Assembly: GCA_023838465.1 (NCBI GenBank)
Contig: JAIVEQ010000011.1
Span: forward strand, 1-64,000
Source of the DNA: Candidatus Thiodiazotropha sp.
GTDB taxonomy: Bacteria > Pseudomonadota > Gammaproteobacteria > Chromatiales > Chromatiaceae
Reading direction: 5' to 3'
DNA: 64,000 nt
The stretch's first letter is position 1. Each line of letters starts with the position of its first letter. This document shows positions 34,586 to 44,827 of the stretch, piece by piece. The position numbers and the translations under genes are program-made. The notes beneath the pieces were generated by a model. That model was not told the DNA's origin, did not search any database, and saw only the letters and a list, made by a program, of their open reading frames with translations.

Positions 34586-35593
34586 TCAGTAATCGTAGTA
34601 ATCCAGGAACCAACGGGCGAAATTAGCTACGCCATCTTCCAATTTGGTGCCAGGTTTGTAGCCGGTATCGGCGATCAACCCAGAGACATCCGCATAGGTA
34701 GCAACCACATCACCATCCTGCAGGGGGAGCATATTGAGTTCAGCTTTCCTGCCCAGGCTCTCTTCCAATAGCTCGATATAGCGCATCAACTCCACTGGCT
34801 GGTTGTTACCGATGTTATAGAGTCGATAAGGGGCCGTACTGGATGCCGAGTCAGGGTGATCACTGTCCCAGTCAGGATTGGGTTGAGGGATACGGTCCAA
34901 AACCCGGATAACCCCTTCCACGATGTCATCGATATAGGTGAAGTCTCGACGATGCTTACCGTAGTTGAAGACGTCGATGGGCTCACCACGCATGATCTTG
35001 TGGGCAAATTTGAGCATCGCCATATCAGGTCTGCTCCAGGGGCCGTAAACGGTAAAAAAGCGTAAGCCGGTGGTGGGTACGCGGTACAGATGGCTGTAAG
35101 TATGAGCCATCAGTTCATTCGCTTTTTTGGTGGCGGCATAGAGGCTTACAGGGTGATTGACGTTGTCATGTACAGAGAAGGGCATGGCAGTATTGGCGCC
35201 ATACACTGAACTGCTCGAAGCATAGACCAGGTGTTTAACATCATGGTGACGACAGCCCTCCAGAATATGACCAAATCCCAGTAGGTTGGAGTCGATATAG
35301 GCCAATGGGTTTTCGATTGAATAGCGAACACCCGCTTGTGCAGCAAGATTGACCACACCCTGAGGTTTGTAACGGGAGAAAACATCCGCAATCCCTTCAC
35401 GATTTTCAAGCTCAAGACGCAGATCCGTAAAATTTGGGTGATCCTGGGTGCGAGCGAGACGGGCCTTTTTCAGTTCAACATCATAATAGTCATTGAGGCA
35501 GTCGATACTGATGACCTCATCACCACGTTCCAGTAGACGTAGGGCCAATGCCGACCCAATAAAGCCGGCACCACCGGTTATAAGTACTCGCAT
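34586..35593 (-). CDS. UDP-glucuronate 4-epimerase-like enzyme
   Basis: The 335-residue short-chain dehydrogenase/reductase has TGGAGFIGS (NAD-binding, residues 6-14) and the catalytic pair Tyr152/Lys156 in YAATK. The segments YASSSSVYGANTAMPFS and PTTGLRFFTVYGPWSRPDMA are those of UDP-glucuronate C4-epimerases (CapI/LspL/WbnF type). These make UDP-galacturonate for capsule or lipopolysaccharide. It ends the nucleotide-sugar cluster and is separated from the 4-epimerase upstream by 81 bp. Confidence 0.9.
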   Translation of the reverse strand: MRVLITGGAGFIGSALALRLLERGDEVISIDCLNDYYDVELKKARLARTQDHPNFTDLRLELENREGIADVFSRYKPQGVVNLAAQAGVRYSIENPLAYIDSNLLGFGHILEGCRHHDVKHLVYASSSSVYGANTAMPFSVHDNVNHPVSLYAATKKANELMAHTYSHLYRVPTTGLRFFTVYGPWSRPDMAMLKFAHKIMRGEPIDVFNYGKHRRDFTYIDDIVEGVIRVLDRIPQPNPDWDSDHPDSASSTAPYRLYNIGNNQPVELMRYIELLEESLGRKAELNMLPLQDGDVVATYADVSGLIADTGYKPGTKLEDGVANFARWFLDYYDY

Positions 35594-35674
35594 GGTAAGT
35601 GTTCCTGATAGGTTTGATTTAGGCGCTTACGTTCCAGTAAGGCCATTTATATGTGGCACTACACCCGATAGACA

Positions 35675-36706
35675 CTATCGGGTCAGATCATCAACATACC
35701 AACTCATGGCCTCGCCAAGTCCCTGGTCGATATTATGGGTTGGCTGATAACCAAGTAGTTGGTTGGCTTTTCCGATGTTTGCCAACGAATGGCGAACATC
35801 ACCCGCTCGAAAATCCCTGTAAGTGGGAGAGATATCGCTCAGGTAAGAGAAATTGCCGGCCAGAATATCCCTGATTTTTGTAAAAAGCTGATTGAGGGTG
35901 GTGCGATCGCCAACCGCAATATTATACACCTGGTTTGTCGCATCCGGATTGTCAGTGGTTGCAGCCAACAGATTGGCCTGAACTGCGTTGTCGATATAGC
36001 AAAAGTCCCGGCTGGTCTCGCCGTCGCCATTGATAAAGACCTCATCTTTGTCGATCATCGCAGCAACCCATTTGGGTATCACCGCTGCATAGGCGCCGTT
36101 GGGGTCCTGGCGACGACCAAAGATATTGAAGTATCTCAGACCTATGGTGTTGAAGTCGTAGCAACGGGCAAACACCTGGGCATAGTGCTCATTGACCAGT
36201 TTCGTAACCGCATAGGGTGAGAGAGGATTGCCTATGCTCTCTTCGACCTTGGGTAGTCCCGGATGGTCGCCATAGGTAGAACTCGATGCGGCATAGACGA
36301 ACCGCCTAACGTTGGCATCACGAGCGGCAACCAGCATATTCAGGTAGCCGGATATGTTGTTTTCATTTGTCGTGATGGGGTCTGTCAGAGAGCGGGGGAC
36401 TGACCCAAGCGCTGCCTGGTGCAAGACATAGTCAACGCCCTTGCAAGCCTGGTGACAGGTTTCCAGGCTCCTTATATCGCCTTCTATGAAGGTGAAGTTG
36501 GCCCACTGTTCGGGGGAGACTACAGCTTTAACCTTTTCAAAGTTGTATGCATGGCCGGTTGAGAAGTTATCCAGGCCGATAACGCGCTGACCAAGGGTAA
36601 GTAGGGTCACCAGCAGGTTGGAGCCTATAAACCCGGCGACACCCGTTATCAACCAGTTGGACTGATTGGATACGAGTGTTTGTTTTAGTCTGTCATAGGG
36701 GGTCAT
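35675..36706 (-). CDS. UDP-N-acetylglucosamine 4-epimerase-like enzyme (WbpP/TviC type)
   Basis: The 343-residue SDR enzyme has NAD motif TGVAGFIGS (21-29) and catalytic Tyr165/Lys169 in YAVTK. N-terminal extension [22 protein letters not shown] and the segments [16 protein letters not shown] and [21 protein letters not shown] are typical of the WbpP/TviC group. That group interconverts UDP-GlcNAc(A) and UDP-GalNAc(A). Its start overlaps the upstream dehydrogenase stop (ATGA), matching the tviB-tviC pair of Vi antigen pathways. Confidence 0.9.
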   Translation of the reverse strand: MTPYDRLKQTLVSNQSNWLITGVAGFIGSNLLVTLLTLGQRVIGLDNFSTGHAYNFEKVKAVVSPEQWANFTFIEGDIRSLETCHQACKGVDYVLHQAALGSVPRSLTDPITTNENNISGYLNMLVAARDANVRRFVYAASSSTYGDHPGLPKVEESIGNPLSPYAVTKLVNEHYAQVFARCYDFNTIGLRYFNIFGRRQDPNGAYAAVIPKWVAAMIDKDEVFINGDGETSRDFCYIDNAVQANLLAATTDNPDATNQVYNIAVGDRTTLNQLFTKIRDILAGNFSYLSDISPTYRDFRAGDVRHSLANIGKANQLLGYQPTHNIDQGLGEAMSWYVDDLTR

Positions 36707-37980
36707 AGTCTAGCGTCTACATCTTCAACAGGGAGAATATTCTTAACGTCGAAAAGCACCCCATTCTCCTTACACAAGGCCCGAATCTTGTCAGAACCCA
36801 TCGCTTGGAACTCCCGGTGGGCGACGGCGAGAATGACGGCATCATACTCTCCCTCTTTCAGCTCGGGGATTGGACGAAGACCATATTCATGCTCTGCCTC
36901 GTCTGGGGAGACCCAGGGATCATAGACATCCACCTGAGCACCGTAATCCTCGAATTCAGTGACAATATCGACAACCCGCGTGTTCCTTAGATCCGGACAG
37001 TTCTCTTTAAAAGTCAGACCGAGCACAAGGGCCTTGCTGTTATTGGTGGCTGTACCTCTCTTCATCATCATCTTGATCACACTATGCACCACATAGGCTC
37101 CCATGCCGTCATTAAGACGACGACCGGCGAGAATAATCTCCGGCTGATAGCCAATCGATTGGGCCTTGTGTGTGAGGTAGTAGGGGTCTACACCGATGCA
37201 GTGACCGCCTACCAGGCCAGGTCTGAACGGCAGGAAATTCCATTTACTGCCGGCGGCCTCCAGCACTTCAAGAGTATCAATACCAAGACGGTTGAAGATC
37301 AGCGCGAGTTCGTTGATCAGAGCGATATTGACATCACGTTGGGTATTCTCAATAACTTTAGCGGCTTCTGCAACCTTGATACTGCTGGCTTTGTGGGTGC
37401 CGGCAGTGATAATGGAACGGTAGAGTTCATCCACAAAATCTGCCACTTCAGGTGTGGATCCGGAGGTGACCTTTTTGATAGTCGGCAGTCGGTGCTCTTT
37501 ATCGCCTGGATTGATGCGTTCTGGGCTATAGCCGACGTAAAAGTCCTGGTTGAACTTCAGACCCGAGTCAGCTTCCATGATCGGTACACAAACCTCTTCA
37601 GTTGCACCGGGATAGACAGTGGATTCGAAGATCACAATATCACCCGGCTTAAGCACTTTGCCAAGGGCGTGGCTGGCACCGATCAATGGGGTGAGATCGG
37701 GCTGCTTATGTTCATTGATTGGGGTAGGGACAGTGACAACAAAGATATTGCAAGGTTTTAGGTCATCCAGGTTACTGGTGTAGCTCAGATAGGGTATCTG
37801 TTTCAGTTCTGCGGGGTCGACCTCAAGTGAGCTATCCCTGCCCGCCTTCAACTCCTTGACTCTAGCTTCATTGATATCGAGCCCGATGGTTGGATATTTC
37901 TTTCCGAATTCAACCGCAAGCGGTAATCCAACATAACCAAGGCCCAGTACACCGATGTGCACTTCCCCAAGATTAAACAT
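36703..37980 (-). CDS. UDP-N-acetylhexosamine 6-dehydrogenase (TviB/WbpO type)
   Basis: The 425-residue nucleotide-sugar dehydrogenase oxidises C6 of UDP-GlcNAc or UDP-GalNAc in two NAD-dependent steps. GLGYVGLP (13-20) binds NAD, and Cys261 in [12 protein letters not shown] is the catalytic thiol. The [19 protein letters not shown] and [13 protein letters not shown] motifs are those of the TviB/WbpO branch. It is the first gene of the three-gene transcript, divergent from the radical SAM gene. The exact sugar cannot be told from sequence alone. Confidence 0.92.
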   Translation of the reverse strand: MFNLGEVHIGVLGLGYVGLPLAVEFGKKYPTIGLDINEARVKELKAGRDSSLEVDPAELKQIPYLSYTSNLDDLKPCNIFVVTVPTPINEHKQPDLTPLIGASHALGKVLKPGDIVIFESTVYPGATEEVCVPIMEADSGLKFNQDFYVGYSPERINPGDKEHRLPTIKKVTSGSTPEVADFVDELYRSIITAGTHKASSIKVAEAAKVIENTQRDVNIALINELALIFNRLGIDTLEVLEAAGSKWNFLPFRPGLVGGHCIGVDPYYLTHKAQSIGYQPEIILAGRRLNDGMGAYVVHSVIKMMMKRGTATNNSKALVLGLTFKENCPDLRNTRVVDIVTEFEDYGAQVDVYDPWVSPDEAEHEYGLRPIPELKEGEYDAVILAVAHREFQAMGSDKIRALCKENGVLFDVKNILPVEDVDARL

Positions 37981-38168
37981 GCATTTTCCTTGTTAAATTA
38001 AATCTGAAGCCGTCGTTTCAGGCTAAAGTGGAAATCCAGGCCAAAGATATGTTTATCGCCAGCCTACTAAACAGCCAGATGATAACTTGGCATGGGCATG
38101 AAATCGAGGGATTTCTAGGACAAGGCTATGATGAGGATCTCAGACAAAGGGTTTACAATCATTGTGCA

Positions 38169-38214
38169 CTCAGCGAATACGCTGAGCTATTTTAGCCCTA
38201 TTCAGTGATAGGGC
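38169..38214 (+). promoter_or_regulatory. Two adjacent perfect hairpins before the B12-radical SAM gene
   Basis: CTCAGCG-AATA-CGCTGAG (38169-38186) and GCCCTAT-TCAGTG-ATAGGGC (38195-38214) each have a perfect 7-bp stem. They lie 25 bp before the start codon at 38239. They could be part of the mRNA leader or operators. I see no cobalamin-riboswitch core. Confidence 0.45.
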
Positions 38215-38238
38215 ATCCATCTCAACACAACGGCCTCA

Positions 38239-39966
38239 ATGTCATTCAAAAAACCACCCCAAGACAACCCCCCTGAAAAGATTGCGCTAGTCGCACTCCA
38301 TGCCGGGTACAGCCACAGCTCATTGGCCCTTCAATCAATTGCCGTCTATGCCAAGTCTGAACCCTACTTTGAGCAGTTGCAGCTTTTTGAGTGTCTGGTG
38401 AATAAAAATCCTCAGCCATTGATTGAGGCACTGGTGGCGTTGCATCCCAAGGTTATCGGATTCTCAACCTATCTATGGAATATCCTCACGACCATCCATA
38501 TTTCAAAAATACTCAAACAATTGCTTCCTGACGTTATTATCGTATTTGGCGGACCTGAGGCAGGCCCCCGGGGAGAGGCGTTGCTGGCCAGAGAATCAAC
38601 CCTCGATTTTGTCATACAGGGGGAAGGGGAGGCAGCATTCAATGATCTGGTCAAATTTTTACTCTATGACCAAGGGCAGCTGGATGGTGTTTCCGGACTG
38701 AGCTATCGGGAAAATGAATCGATTAAGTGCAACCCGGTACAACTACTCCCGGTCGAGAAGATCCCTGCACCGATGGCTGCCGGGCTGGTCGATGTCAGTA
38801 GACCGCTTGTCTATTGGGAAACATCCAGGGGTTGTCCCTACCTTTGTACCTTCTGCACCAGCGCCACGGAACGATTACGGGCTTTTCCAATGGAACGAAT
38901 CGAGGCTGATCTACAGGTACTGGAGCGGCTTGAAAACAAGACCATAAAACTGCTTGATCGCAGCTTTCATCTAGGCAAGGAGCGAAGCAGTAGACTATTG
39001 AAACGATTTTCAGCCACACCACCCGGACTACGCTTTCATCTTGAACTCAATCCCGATCGCATCTCAGCGGAGGCTATGACGATCTTTCAGCAGGCAGAAC
39101 CCGGCAAGTTTCAGTTTGAGATTGGTCTCCAGTCACTGAACGAGGGGGTACTCAACACCATTCAACGCAACATGGATATAGCCAAGGCCCTGGAAAATAT
39201 CTGCCAGCTTGTTGAGATGAGACGTCACCCTGTCCATCTCGATCTGATTGTTGGTTTACCCGGTGAAACAGCGTCCCAATGTGCAGCGTCACTGGATCAA
39301 ACGTTTCTGCTCTATCCAGATCATCTGCAACTAGGGACGCTGAAGCTGCTGCCCGGTACGCCGCTACAGGAACAGGCACATCAGCTTGGCTATCGTTGGG
39401 ATCCCGATCCCCCCTATGAAGTGCTTGCCCATCCTCTACTCACATTCAATGAGATCGCCCGATTTAAACACTATGCTGAGTTGTTGGAACGTCTTTGGAA
39501 CAGTGGCTATCTCCGCTCCACCCTGGCGGGTCTTGTGGATCACTGTTTTAAGGGCCATGTCAGTAATTGTTTCGATGGATTAATGGATAGGCTGGGAAAG
39601 GGTTTGGCGGTCGATAATCTGCAGCCGGATTCACTCTTCGCCCGACTGACCGAATTCATTCTACCTTATCTGGAGGAGCAACCCCTATTGGGTGAATGGC
39701 TGTTGTGGGATTACAGCCAGTTCAGCCTGGTGAATGGCAAGACCCCCGTCTGGATCGCTGAACATTTGCAGCAGACAGAGCGATTCGTAGTCAATGGCAG
39801 CCGCAGGCGATTACCGACCCTCACCTTAACGGAGCAGGGTGTGAAATTGATAAACCGACAAAGCAGTCGCGGTGTGAAAGCAGGGCGTTATGCAGTATGG
39901 CCAAAGCAGCACAAAAAGGGCAAGCCAGTTGAGATCATAGCTGTTGAGGGGGATGGTAAACTATAA
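38239..39966 (+). CDS. B12-binding radical SAM protein (DUF4080 type)
   Basis: The 575-residue protein has an N-terminal cobalamin-binding domain (about 14-140, IGFSTYLWN and IVFGGPEAGPRGE). A radical SAM barrel follows, with the cluster motif C-x3-C-x2-C (Cys199, 203, 206 in RGCPYLCTFC). The C-terminal domain (about 400-570) is of the DUF4080 kind. The substrate is unknown. Members are widespread, and methylation or ring chemistry has been suggested. It is transcribed alone, divergent from the nucleotide-sugar cluster. The classical B12-box histidine motif is not obvious. Confidence 0.88.
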   Translation: MSFKKPPQDNPPEKIALVALHAGYSHSSLALQSIAVYAKSEPYFEQLQLFECLVNKNPQPLIEALVALHPKVIGFSTYLWNILTTIHISKILKQLLPDVIIVFGGPEAGPRGEALLARESTLDFVIQGEGEAAFNDLVKFLLYDQGQLDGVSGLSYRENESIKCNPVQLLPVEKIPAPMAAGLVDVSRPLVYWETSRGCPYLCTFCTSATERLRAFPMERIEADLQVLERLENKTIKLLDRSFHLGKERSSRLLKRFSATPPGLRFHLELNPDRISAEAMTIFQQAEPGKFQFEIGLQSLNEGVLNTIQRNMDIAKALENICQLVEMRRHPVHLDLIVGLPGETASQCAASLDQTFLLYPDHLQLGTLKLLPGTPLQEQAHQLGYRWDPDPPYEVLAHPLLTFNEIARFKHYAELLERLWNSGYLRSTLAGLVDHCFKGHVSNCFDGLMDRLGKGLAVDNLQPDSLFARLTEFILPYLEEQPLLGEWLLWDYSQFSLVNGKTPVWIAEHLQQTERFVVNGSRRRLPTLTLTEQGVKLINRQSSRGVKAGRYAVWPKQHKKGKPVEIIAVEGDGKL

Positions 39967-40027
39967 AAATTATTGGCCGCGAATGGACGCCAATTGTTCC
40001 TTTCTATTCGGTTGCAGCAGGCCATTC

Positions 40028-42217
40028 CTATGTGGTTTCCGTTAACAATTCCTGTGTTCTGTGGGCAAGGTTGAGGATTTCATCATCACCATAGTGAACC
40101 ACCAACCTGCCTATGATCTCGCTCAATCGCTTCTCTACTGGACCACGACCACAAAGTGCAATCGATGATGCACAAACCTGCCAAGGTTGTTTCTGCAGGA
40201 CGCGCTTGATCAACAGTGTGGCATCTTCATCATTGACCCGACCCTCGGCGAGGGCCGATAAGCTGATCACTTCAATGGCATGAAGGGTGAGATCGTAGCC
40301 ACGCCGGGCAAAGGCAAAAGCGACCAGATCGAGCCACTCTTGTTTCTCCAATGATGCGGGTGATGGGTGCTCAATGCCCTCCAGGAGCGGGATTGCCAGA
40401 CGGGTGGGGAGTTGTCTCAAGGTGTCATTTAACAGGGCTGGGAGTTGCCTGGCAAACTGTGCTTTTGCCTCTATACACAGCTGCTCTCCGGCTGGGGTCA
40501 GCGGTTGGATCAACATCACCGATTGGTTGCTGCTGCTGGCTCCCGCATGCAGACCGAGTCGTACCGCATGCAGGCCCGTTGCCCGCCAGAATTTAATCAG
40601 TTCGGGTGTTGCGCCGAAGCTGGTACCCAGGTAGTCAAAACCCTGATCAGTTGCATGTTGTTTGACTGCCTCTACCAGTTGGCTACCAAGTCCCCTACTA
40701 TGTACAGCCGGATGGACAGCAATGCGCATGATCCGTAAACCTTTCAGGGTTGCTGCTGTTTGCAGTCCCAGATGGGCCGATAGGGATTGCGCCAACAAGT
40801 GGCCTCTTGGTCGCCGCAGGCCCACCCAGATCTGTTCAGCCATCTGTGCTGAGAACTTGCCTTCCACTGCCAGCAGTGCCACAGCGACAATGGCCTCTCC
40901 ATAACGCAACAGGGCAATCTGTAGATTGGGGCCATCCAGCAGATGACGCAGATCGAGGGGGGTGGTTCGGTAGTGGGAGAGCACCAGCAGGCCAAACAGC
41001 TGGTTGAGATCACACTCCTGTTCGAGAAGCTGTTGTTGGCTGGGGAACTCCAGCCTTGTATCTTGTGGCTGAGCACCCTTAACCATGGCGTCATCGGCGG
41101 GTGAGGCATCCAGAGCCAACAGTCTGAAAACCAGCTGTTCCAGCGGATCTTCCGACGCCCAGCGGATCGGCTCTTTGAGTGTGATCTCCCGCCATTGAGG
41201 CATTTTACGATCGAGATGGCCCTTGAATCGCAGATTGAATCCGAGACCGGTGCCTTCGTAACCCTGTACGGTTGTAGCAAAGACAATGCGTGGATAGTGG
41301 TTGAGCAATGCTTCAAGCTGAGGCGTAGGGATGGCAGCAGCCTCGTCCACCAACAGGATGTCAGCGGGTTGTGGATCTGCCAGTAGGTGATCGGTTGCGC
41401 TATAGCGAAGGGTTGCGTCATCTTTCTGAAGGATCAGACGGGATGATTTTGATTCTGGTAAACCGTTGGATGCCTGTTCGAAAAGTGATAAAACGGCCCC
41501 CTGTCGCGGTGCAGTCACCAGGATTTTTTTATAACCCTCACGGATCAGTTGTGCAGCAGCGATCCCCAGTGCCGATGACTTTCCCCGTCCACGGTCGGAT
41601 GTGAGTACCAGGGGTCTTTTTCGATGTCCCTTCACTACATGGATAATGGCCTCAACCGCCATGGCTTGATCCCGGGTGCGGCAGTGAGGGTGGAGAAACG
41701 GCTGCGGCTGGACGATGGGCGAGGAGGGTGCTTGCAAAATTGGGTTTTCATCAGGGCTGATACGAATGACCGCAGGATCTGTTTGCAGGATTGATGAGAT
41801 CCTTTGTAAAAAGTGCCCTTTCAAGTCAGTAACGGAATATCCCGCTACCGCAATGCGATCAGCCTGTGGATCAGCATAGTCGGCCCAATTCTGCAGTGGT
41901 GGTGTCAACAGTAGTAGCAGGCTACCGCCACGCAAGGTGCCACTAAGGGCCCCAAACGCATCAGGGTCGAAACCGGTATAGGCGTTGTAGACAAGCAATC
42001 CACACTCCCTGCCCAACTGTTCCAGTGCCTGAGCATTGGTCAAGGCATGGATGCCATCAGGTCCTGGATCACCTATCCATAGATAATCTGGCACATTGAG
42101 CTGTTTCGCTATTGCGCTGGCCTGTTTGATACACCATGCCTCTTTTCCAGACAGGACAAGCAGCGCTCGATGTCGTGTCTGTTGACTGGCTGTCTGTAGC
42201 TGGCAGGCTAGATTCAT
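40028..42217 (-). CDS. tmcA: tRNA(Met) cytidine acetyltransferase TmcA
   Basis: The 729-residue enzyme makes N4-acetylcytidine at the wobble base of elongator tRNA-Met using acetyl-CoA and ATP. The N-terminal domain is followed by an RNA-helicase-like module with P-loop DRGRGKSSALG (208-218) and the DEAAAIP box. A GNAT domain follows (IMRIAVHPAVHSRGLGSQLV, about 500-520) and then a tRNA-binding tail. The length is close to E. coli TmcA (671) with a somewhat longer tail. The leader is very AT-rich, and no ribosome-binding site is visible before the ATG. Confidence 0.93.
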   Translation of the reverse strand: MNLACQLQTASQQTRHRALLVLSGKEAWCIKQASAIAKQLNVPDYLWIGDPGPDGIHALTNAQALEQLGRECGLLVYNAYTGFDPDAFGALSGTLRGGSLLLLLTPPLQNWADYADPQADRIAVAGYSVTDLKGHFLQRISSILQTDPAVIRISPDENPILQAPSSPIVQPQPFLHPHCRTRDQAMAVEAIIHVVKGHRKRPLVLTSDRGRGKSSALGIAAAQLIREGYKKILVTAPRQGAVLSLFEQASNGLPESKSSRLILQKDDATLRYSATDHLLADPQPADILLVDEAAAIPTPQLEALLNHYPRIVFATTVQGYEGTGLGFNLRFKGHLDRKMPQWREITLKEPIRWASEDPLEQLVFRLLALDASPADDAMVKGAQPQDTRLEFPSQQQLLEQECDLNQLFGLLVLSHYRTTPLDLRHLLDGPNLQIALLRYGEAIVAVALLAVEGKFSAQMAEQIWVGLRRPRGHLLAQSLSAHLGLQTAATLKGLRIMRIAVHPAVHSRGLGSQLVEAVKQHATDQGFDYLGTSFGATPELIKFWRATGLHAVRLGLHAGASSSNQSVMLIQPLTPAGEQLCIEAKAQFARQLPALLNDTLRQLPTRLAIPLLEGIEHPSPASLEKQEWLDLVAFAFARRGYDLTLHAIEVISLSALAEGRVNDEDATLLIKRVLQKQPWQVCASSIALCGRGPVEKRLSEIIGRLVVHYGDDEILNLAHRTQELLTETT

Positions 42218-42442
42218 GGAGAATATATTATTAATAATAAGTTAGTTATGTTGTTTATATAATGTATTACATTATGCTTGTAACTGAGGCTCAACCATAG
42301 ATTTTGCACCTAAGCCGAATCAGGATGCCATGAAATGACGACCGTCAGCTGCAAGGAGCCAGGTCAATATACAGCGTTTCTGAACAGACACGAACTATGG
42401 CAACATGCATCCTTCATAACTGGAATCAGGTAGTGTGACTTA

Positions 42443-44791
42443 ATGGCTGGCATCGAGGTAGCCGAGCAGATCCGTGTCCAGGGCCTGGTGCAGGGTGTGG
42501 GGTTTCGCCCCACAGTTTGGCGTCTGGCCAGGGAGATCGGTCTGCGTGGTGCAGTGTGGAATGATAGCCAGGGGGTAGAGATTCATGTTTGCGGTGAACA
42601 GCTGCAGATCGATCGATTCTGCGAACGCCTGCTCAAGGAACCACCACCCTTGGCATCAATCGAGTCACTGGATCGCCAGCCACAGACACATTTACCTGAT
42701 GAGCGTGAGTTTATCATCACCGACAGTCGTTCTGGTGAAGTACAAACCGGGATAGTGCCTGATGCAGCCACCTGTGACGCCTGTCTGCAGGATATACGTG
42801 ACCCGGCTAATCGGCGCTATCGCTATCCCTTCACCAACTGTACCCACTGTGGGCCGCGATTGACCCTGATAGAGGGGATACCCTACGACCGGGCTAATAC
42901 CAGTATGCGCCATTTCCCCCTATGCGCTGACTGTGAAGCGGAGTATCTGGATCCAGCGGACCGACGTTTTCATGCACAACCCAATGCCTGTCCTGTTTGT
43001 GGACCCAGGGTCTGGCTTTGCAATGCTAAGGGGAAAGAGATCATGCCCTCAAGGGAGGCAGAGGATGCGCTACATGAGGCACACCGATATTTATCAGATG
43101 GGGCCATACTCGCGATTAAAGGGGTTGGTGGGTTTCATCTCGCATGCGATGCAACCAATGAATCCGCGGTGACGCGACTGCGAGAGCGTAAAGGGCGCTA
43201 TTACAAGCCATTTGCCCTGATGGCTCGTGATCATGCGGTCATACGGAACTATTGTGAGGTGAGTGAGGACGAGGCAGCACTGTTATCGAGTTCAGCAGCA
43301 CCGATTGTCCTGTTATCTCGTACTGCAGAAGCTAGGCTCCCCGAGAATGTCGCTCCACAACAGACTTCCCTCGGTTTTATGCTGCCCTATTCACCTTTGC
43401 ATCATCTGCTGTTATCGGGTTGGGATAGTCCCCTGGTGATGACCAGTGGCAATCGTATCGAAGAACCACAGTGTATCGACAACCAGGAGGCGGCTGAACG
43501 CCTGCTGCCCCTGGCTGATCTGTTTCTCCTGCATGATAGGGAGATTACCAATCGGGTTGACGACTCAGTGGTACGGATTATGGACGGGGTACCACGAAGC
43601 TTGAGACGTGCTCGAGGCTATGCACCGGCGCCGCTGCAACTTCCTGAAGGATTCGAACAGGCGGCCACATTACTTGCCATGGGAGGTGAACTGAAAAACA
43701 CCTTCTGTCTGGTCAGACAGGGGCAGGCCATTCTCTCTCAACATATCGGTGATCTGGAAAACCTGATCTCGTATCACGACTATTTGAAGAATCTTGATCT
43801 CTATGCCGCTCTTTTCGACCATCGACCAGCTCGACTGGTTGCGGATCTGCATCCCAATTATCGCTCAACCCAACATGCAAAAGTCATCGCAGCAGAACGG
43901 GATCTGCCTCTGTTGCAGGTACAGCATCACCATGCACATATTGCCAGTGTCCTGGCTGACAACGGCTGGCCGCTGCGTGCAGGAAAGGTGCTTGGGATTG
44001 CCCTGGATGGTACAGGGTACGGCGATGATGGTACGGTCTGGGGCGGAGAGTTTTTGTTAGCTGACTACCTTCAGTATCAACGATTGGGAAAACTGCAATC
44101 CATTCCACTTCCGGGTGGCAGTCAGGCGATCCTGCAACCTTGGCGAAATGTCTTCAGTCATTTACATCACCATTTTGGTTGGCAACAGGTCATCCAGCAG
44201 TGGGGAGATTTGGAGCCAATTGCCTGGTTGAATCGTCAACCTGTCAAGGTACTCACTGGCATGATCGAAGGGGGCGTTAACTCACCTTTAAGCAGTTCCT
44301 GCGGGCGCCTGTTTGATGCTGTGGCGGCTCTATTGAATATCTGTCGTGAGTCGATCAGTTACGAAGGACAGGCCGCAATCGAATTGGAAGCCGCTGCGCA
44401 ACAAAGTACCAGGTCTACCAGTGATGGTTATGCATTACAAACACAAGTCGAAAATGAAATGGTTAGTTTGGATAGTGCCGCACTTTGGCCGAGTCTACTA
44501 GACGATCTTCGTGCAGGTCATGATCGACAAGAGATAGCCTGGCGTTTTCATCTTGGTTTGGCTGCCAGTGTGTGCGAAATGGCAACAGCGTTAGCACACG
44601 CCAATGGAGTGGGAACTGTGGCCCTCTCTGGCGGCGTATTCCAGAATAAAACACTGTTTGAACTTGTAATAAATCAACTTGAAAGCGGTGGTTTTAGCGT
44701 GTTATCATATCGAAATGTCCCCTCTAACGATGGTGGACTTGCTTTGGGACAGGCTGTAATAGGTGCAGCAAGAAGTATAACAACAGGCTAG
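42443..44791 (+). CDS. hypF: Carbamoyltransferase HypF (hydrogenase maturation)
   Basis: The 782-residue protein makes the thiocarbamate precursor of the cyanide ligands in NiFe hydrogenases. Domains in order: acylphosphatase (about 8-95, VQGVGFRPTVWRLA), a double zinc finger with four CxxC pairs (Cys111/114, 133/136, 161/164, 183/186), a YrdC-like domain (about 205-390) and a Kae1-like domain (about 410-770, with HHHAHIAS). All are intact. No other hyp or hydrogenase gene is nearby. It is followed 36 bp later by amrS. Confidence 0.96.
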   Translation: MAGIEVAEQIRVQGLVQGVGFRPTVWRLAREIGLRGAVWNDSQGVEIHVCGEQLQIDRFCERLLKEPPPLASIESLDRQPQTHLPDEREFIITDSRSGEVQTGIVPDAATCDACLQDIRDPANRRYRYPFTNCTHCGPRLTLIEGIPYDRANTSMRHFPLCADCEAEYLDPADRRFHAQPNACPVCGPRVWLCNAKGKEIMPSREAEDALHEAHRYLSDGAILAIKGVGGFHLACDATNESAVTRLRERKGRYYKPFALMARDHAVIRNYCEVSEDEAALLSSSAAPIVLLSRTAEARLPENVAPQQTSLGFMLPYSPLHHLLLSGWDSPLVMTSGNRIEEPQCIDNQEAAERLLPLADLFLLHDREITNRVDDSVVRIMDGVPRSLRRARGYAPAPLQLPEGFEQAATLLAMGGELKNTFCLVRQGQAILSQHIGDLENLISYHDYLKNLDLYAALFDHRPARLVADLHPNYRSTQHAKVIAAERDLPLLQVQHHHAHIASVLADNGWPLRAGKVLGIALDGTGYGDDGTVWGGEFLLADYLQYQRLGKLQSIPLPGGSQAILQPWRNVFSHLHHHFGWQQVIQQWGDLEPIAWLNRQPVKVLTGMIEGGVNSPLSSSCGRLFDAVAALLNICRESISYEGQAAIELEAAAQQSTRSTSDGYALQTQVENEMVSLDSAALWPSLLDDLRAGHDRQEIAWRFHLGLAASVCEMATALAHANGVGTVALSGGVFQNKTLFELVINQLESGGFSVLSYRNVPSNDGGLALGQAVIGAARSITTG

Positions 44792-44827
44792 ATTATAAGT
44801 AGGTGATCCCAATCGGCTGAGGTTCCG

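Noticed and set aside
34425..34613. Minus-strand open frame of 62 codons
   Set aside because: It runs through the rho-independent terminator and into the neighbouring epimerase gene and has no recognisable family or ribosome site.
42360..42385. GG-N10-GC spacing before hypF
   Set aside because: Only the two invariant dinucleotides match; neither surrounding block resembles TGGCAC or TTGC, so chance is the likely explanation.
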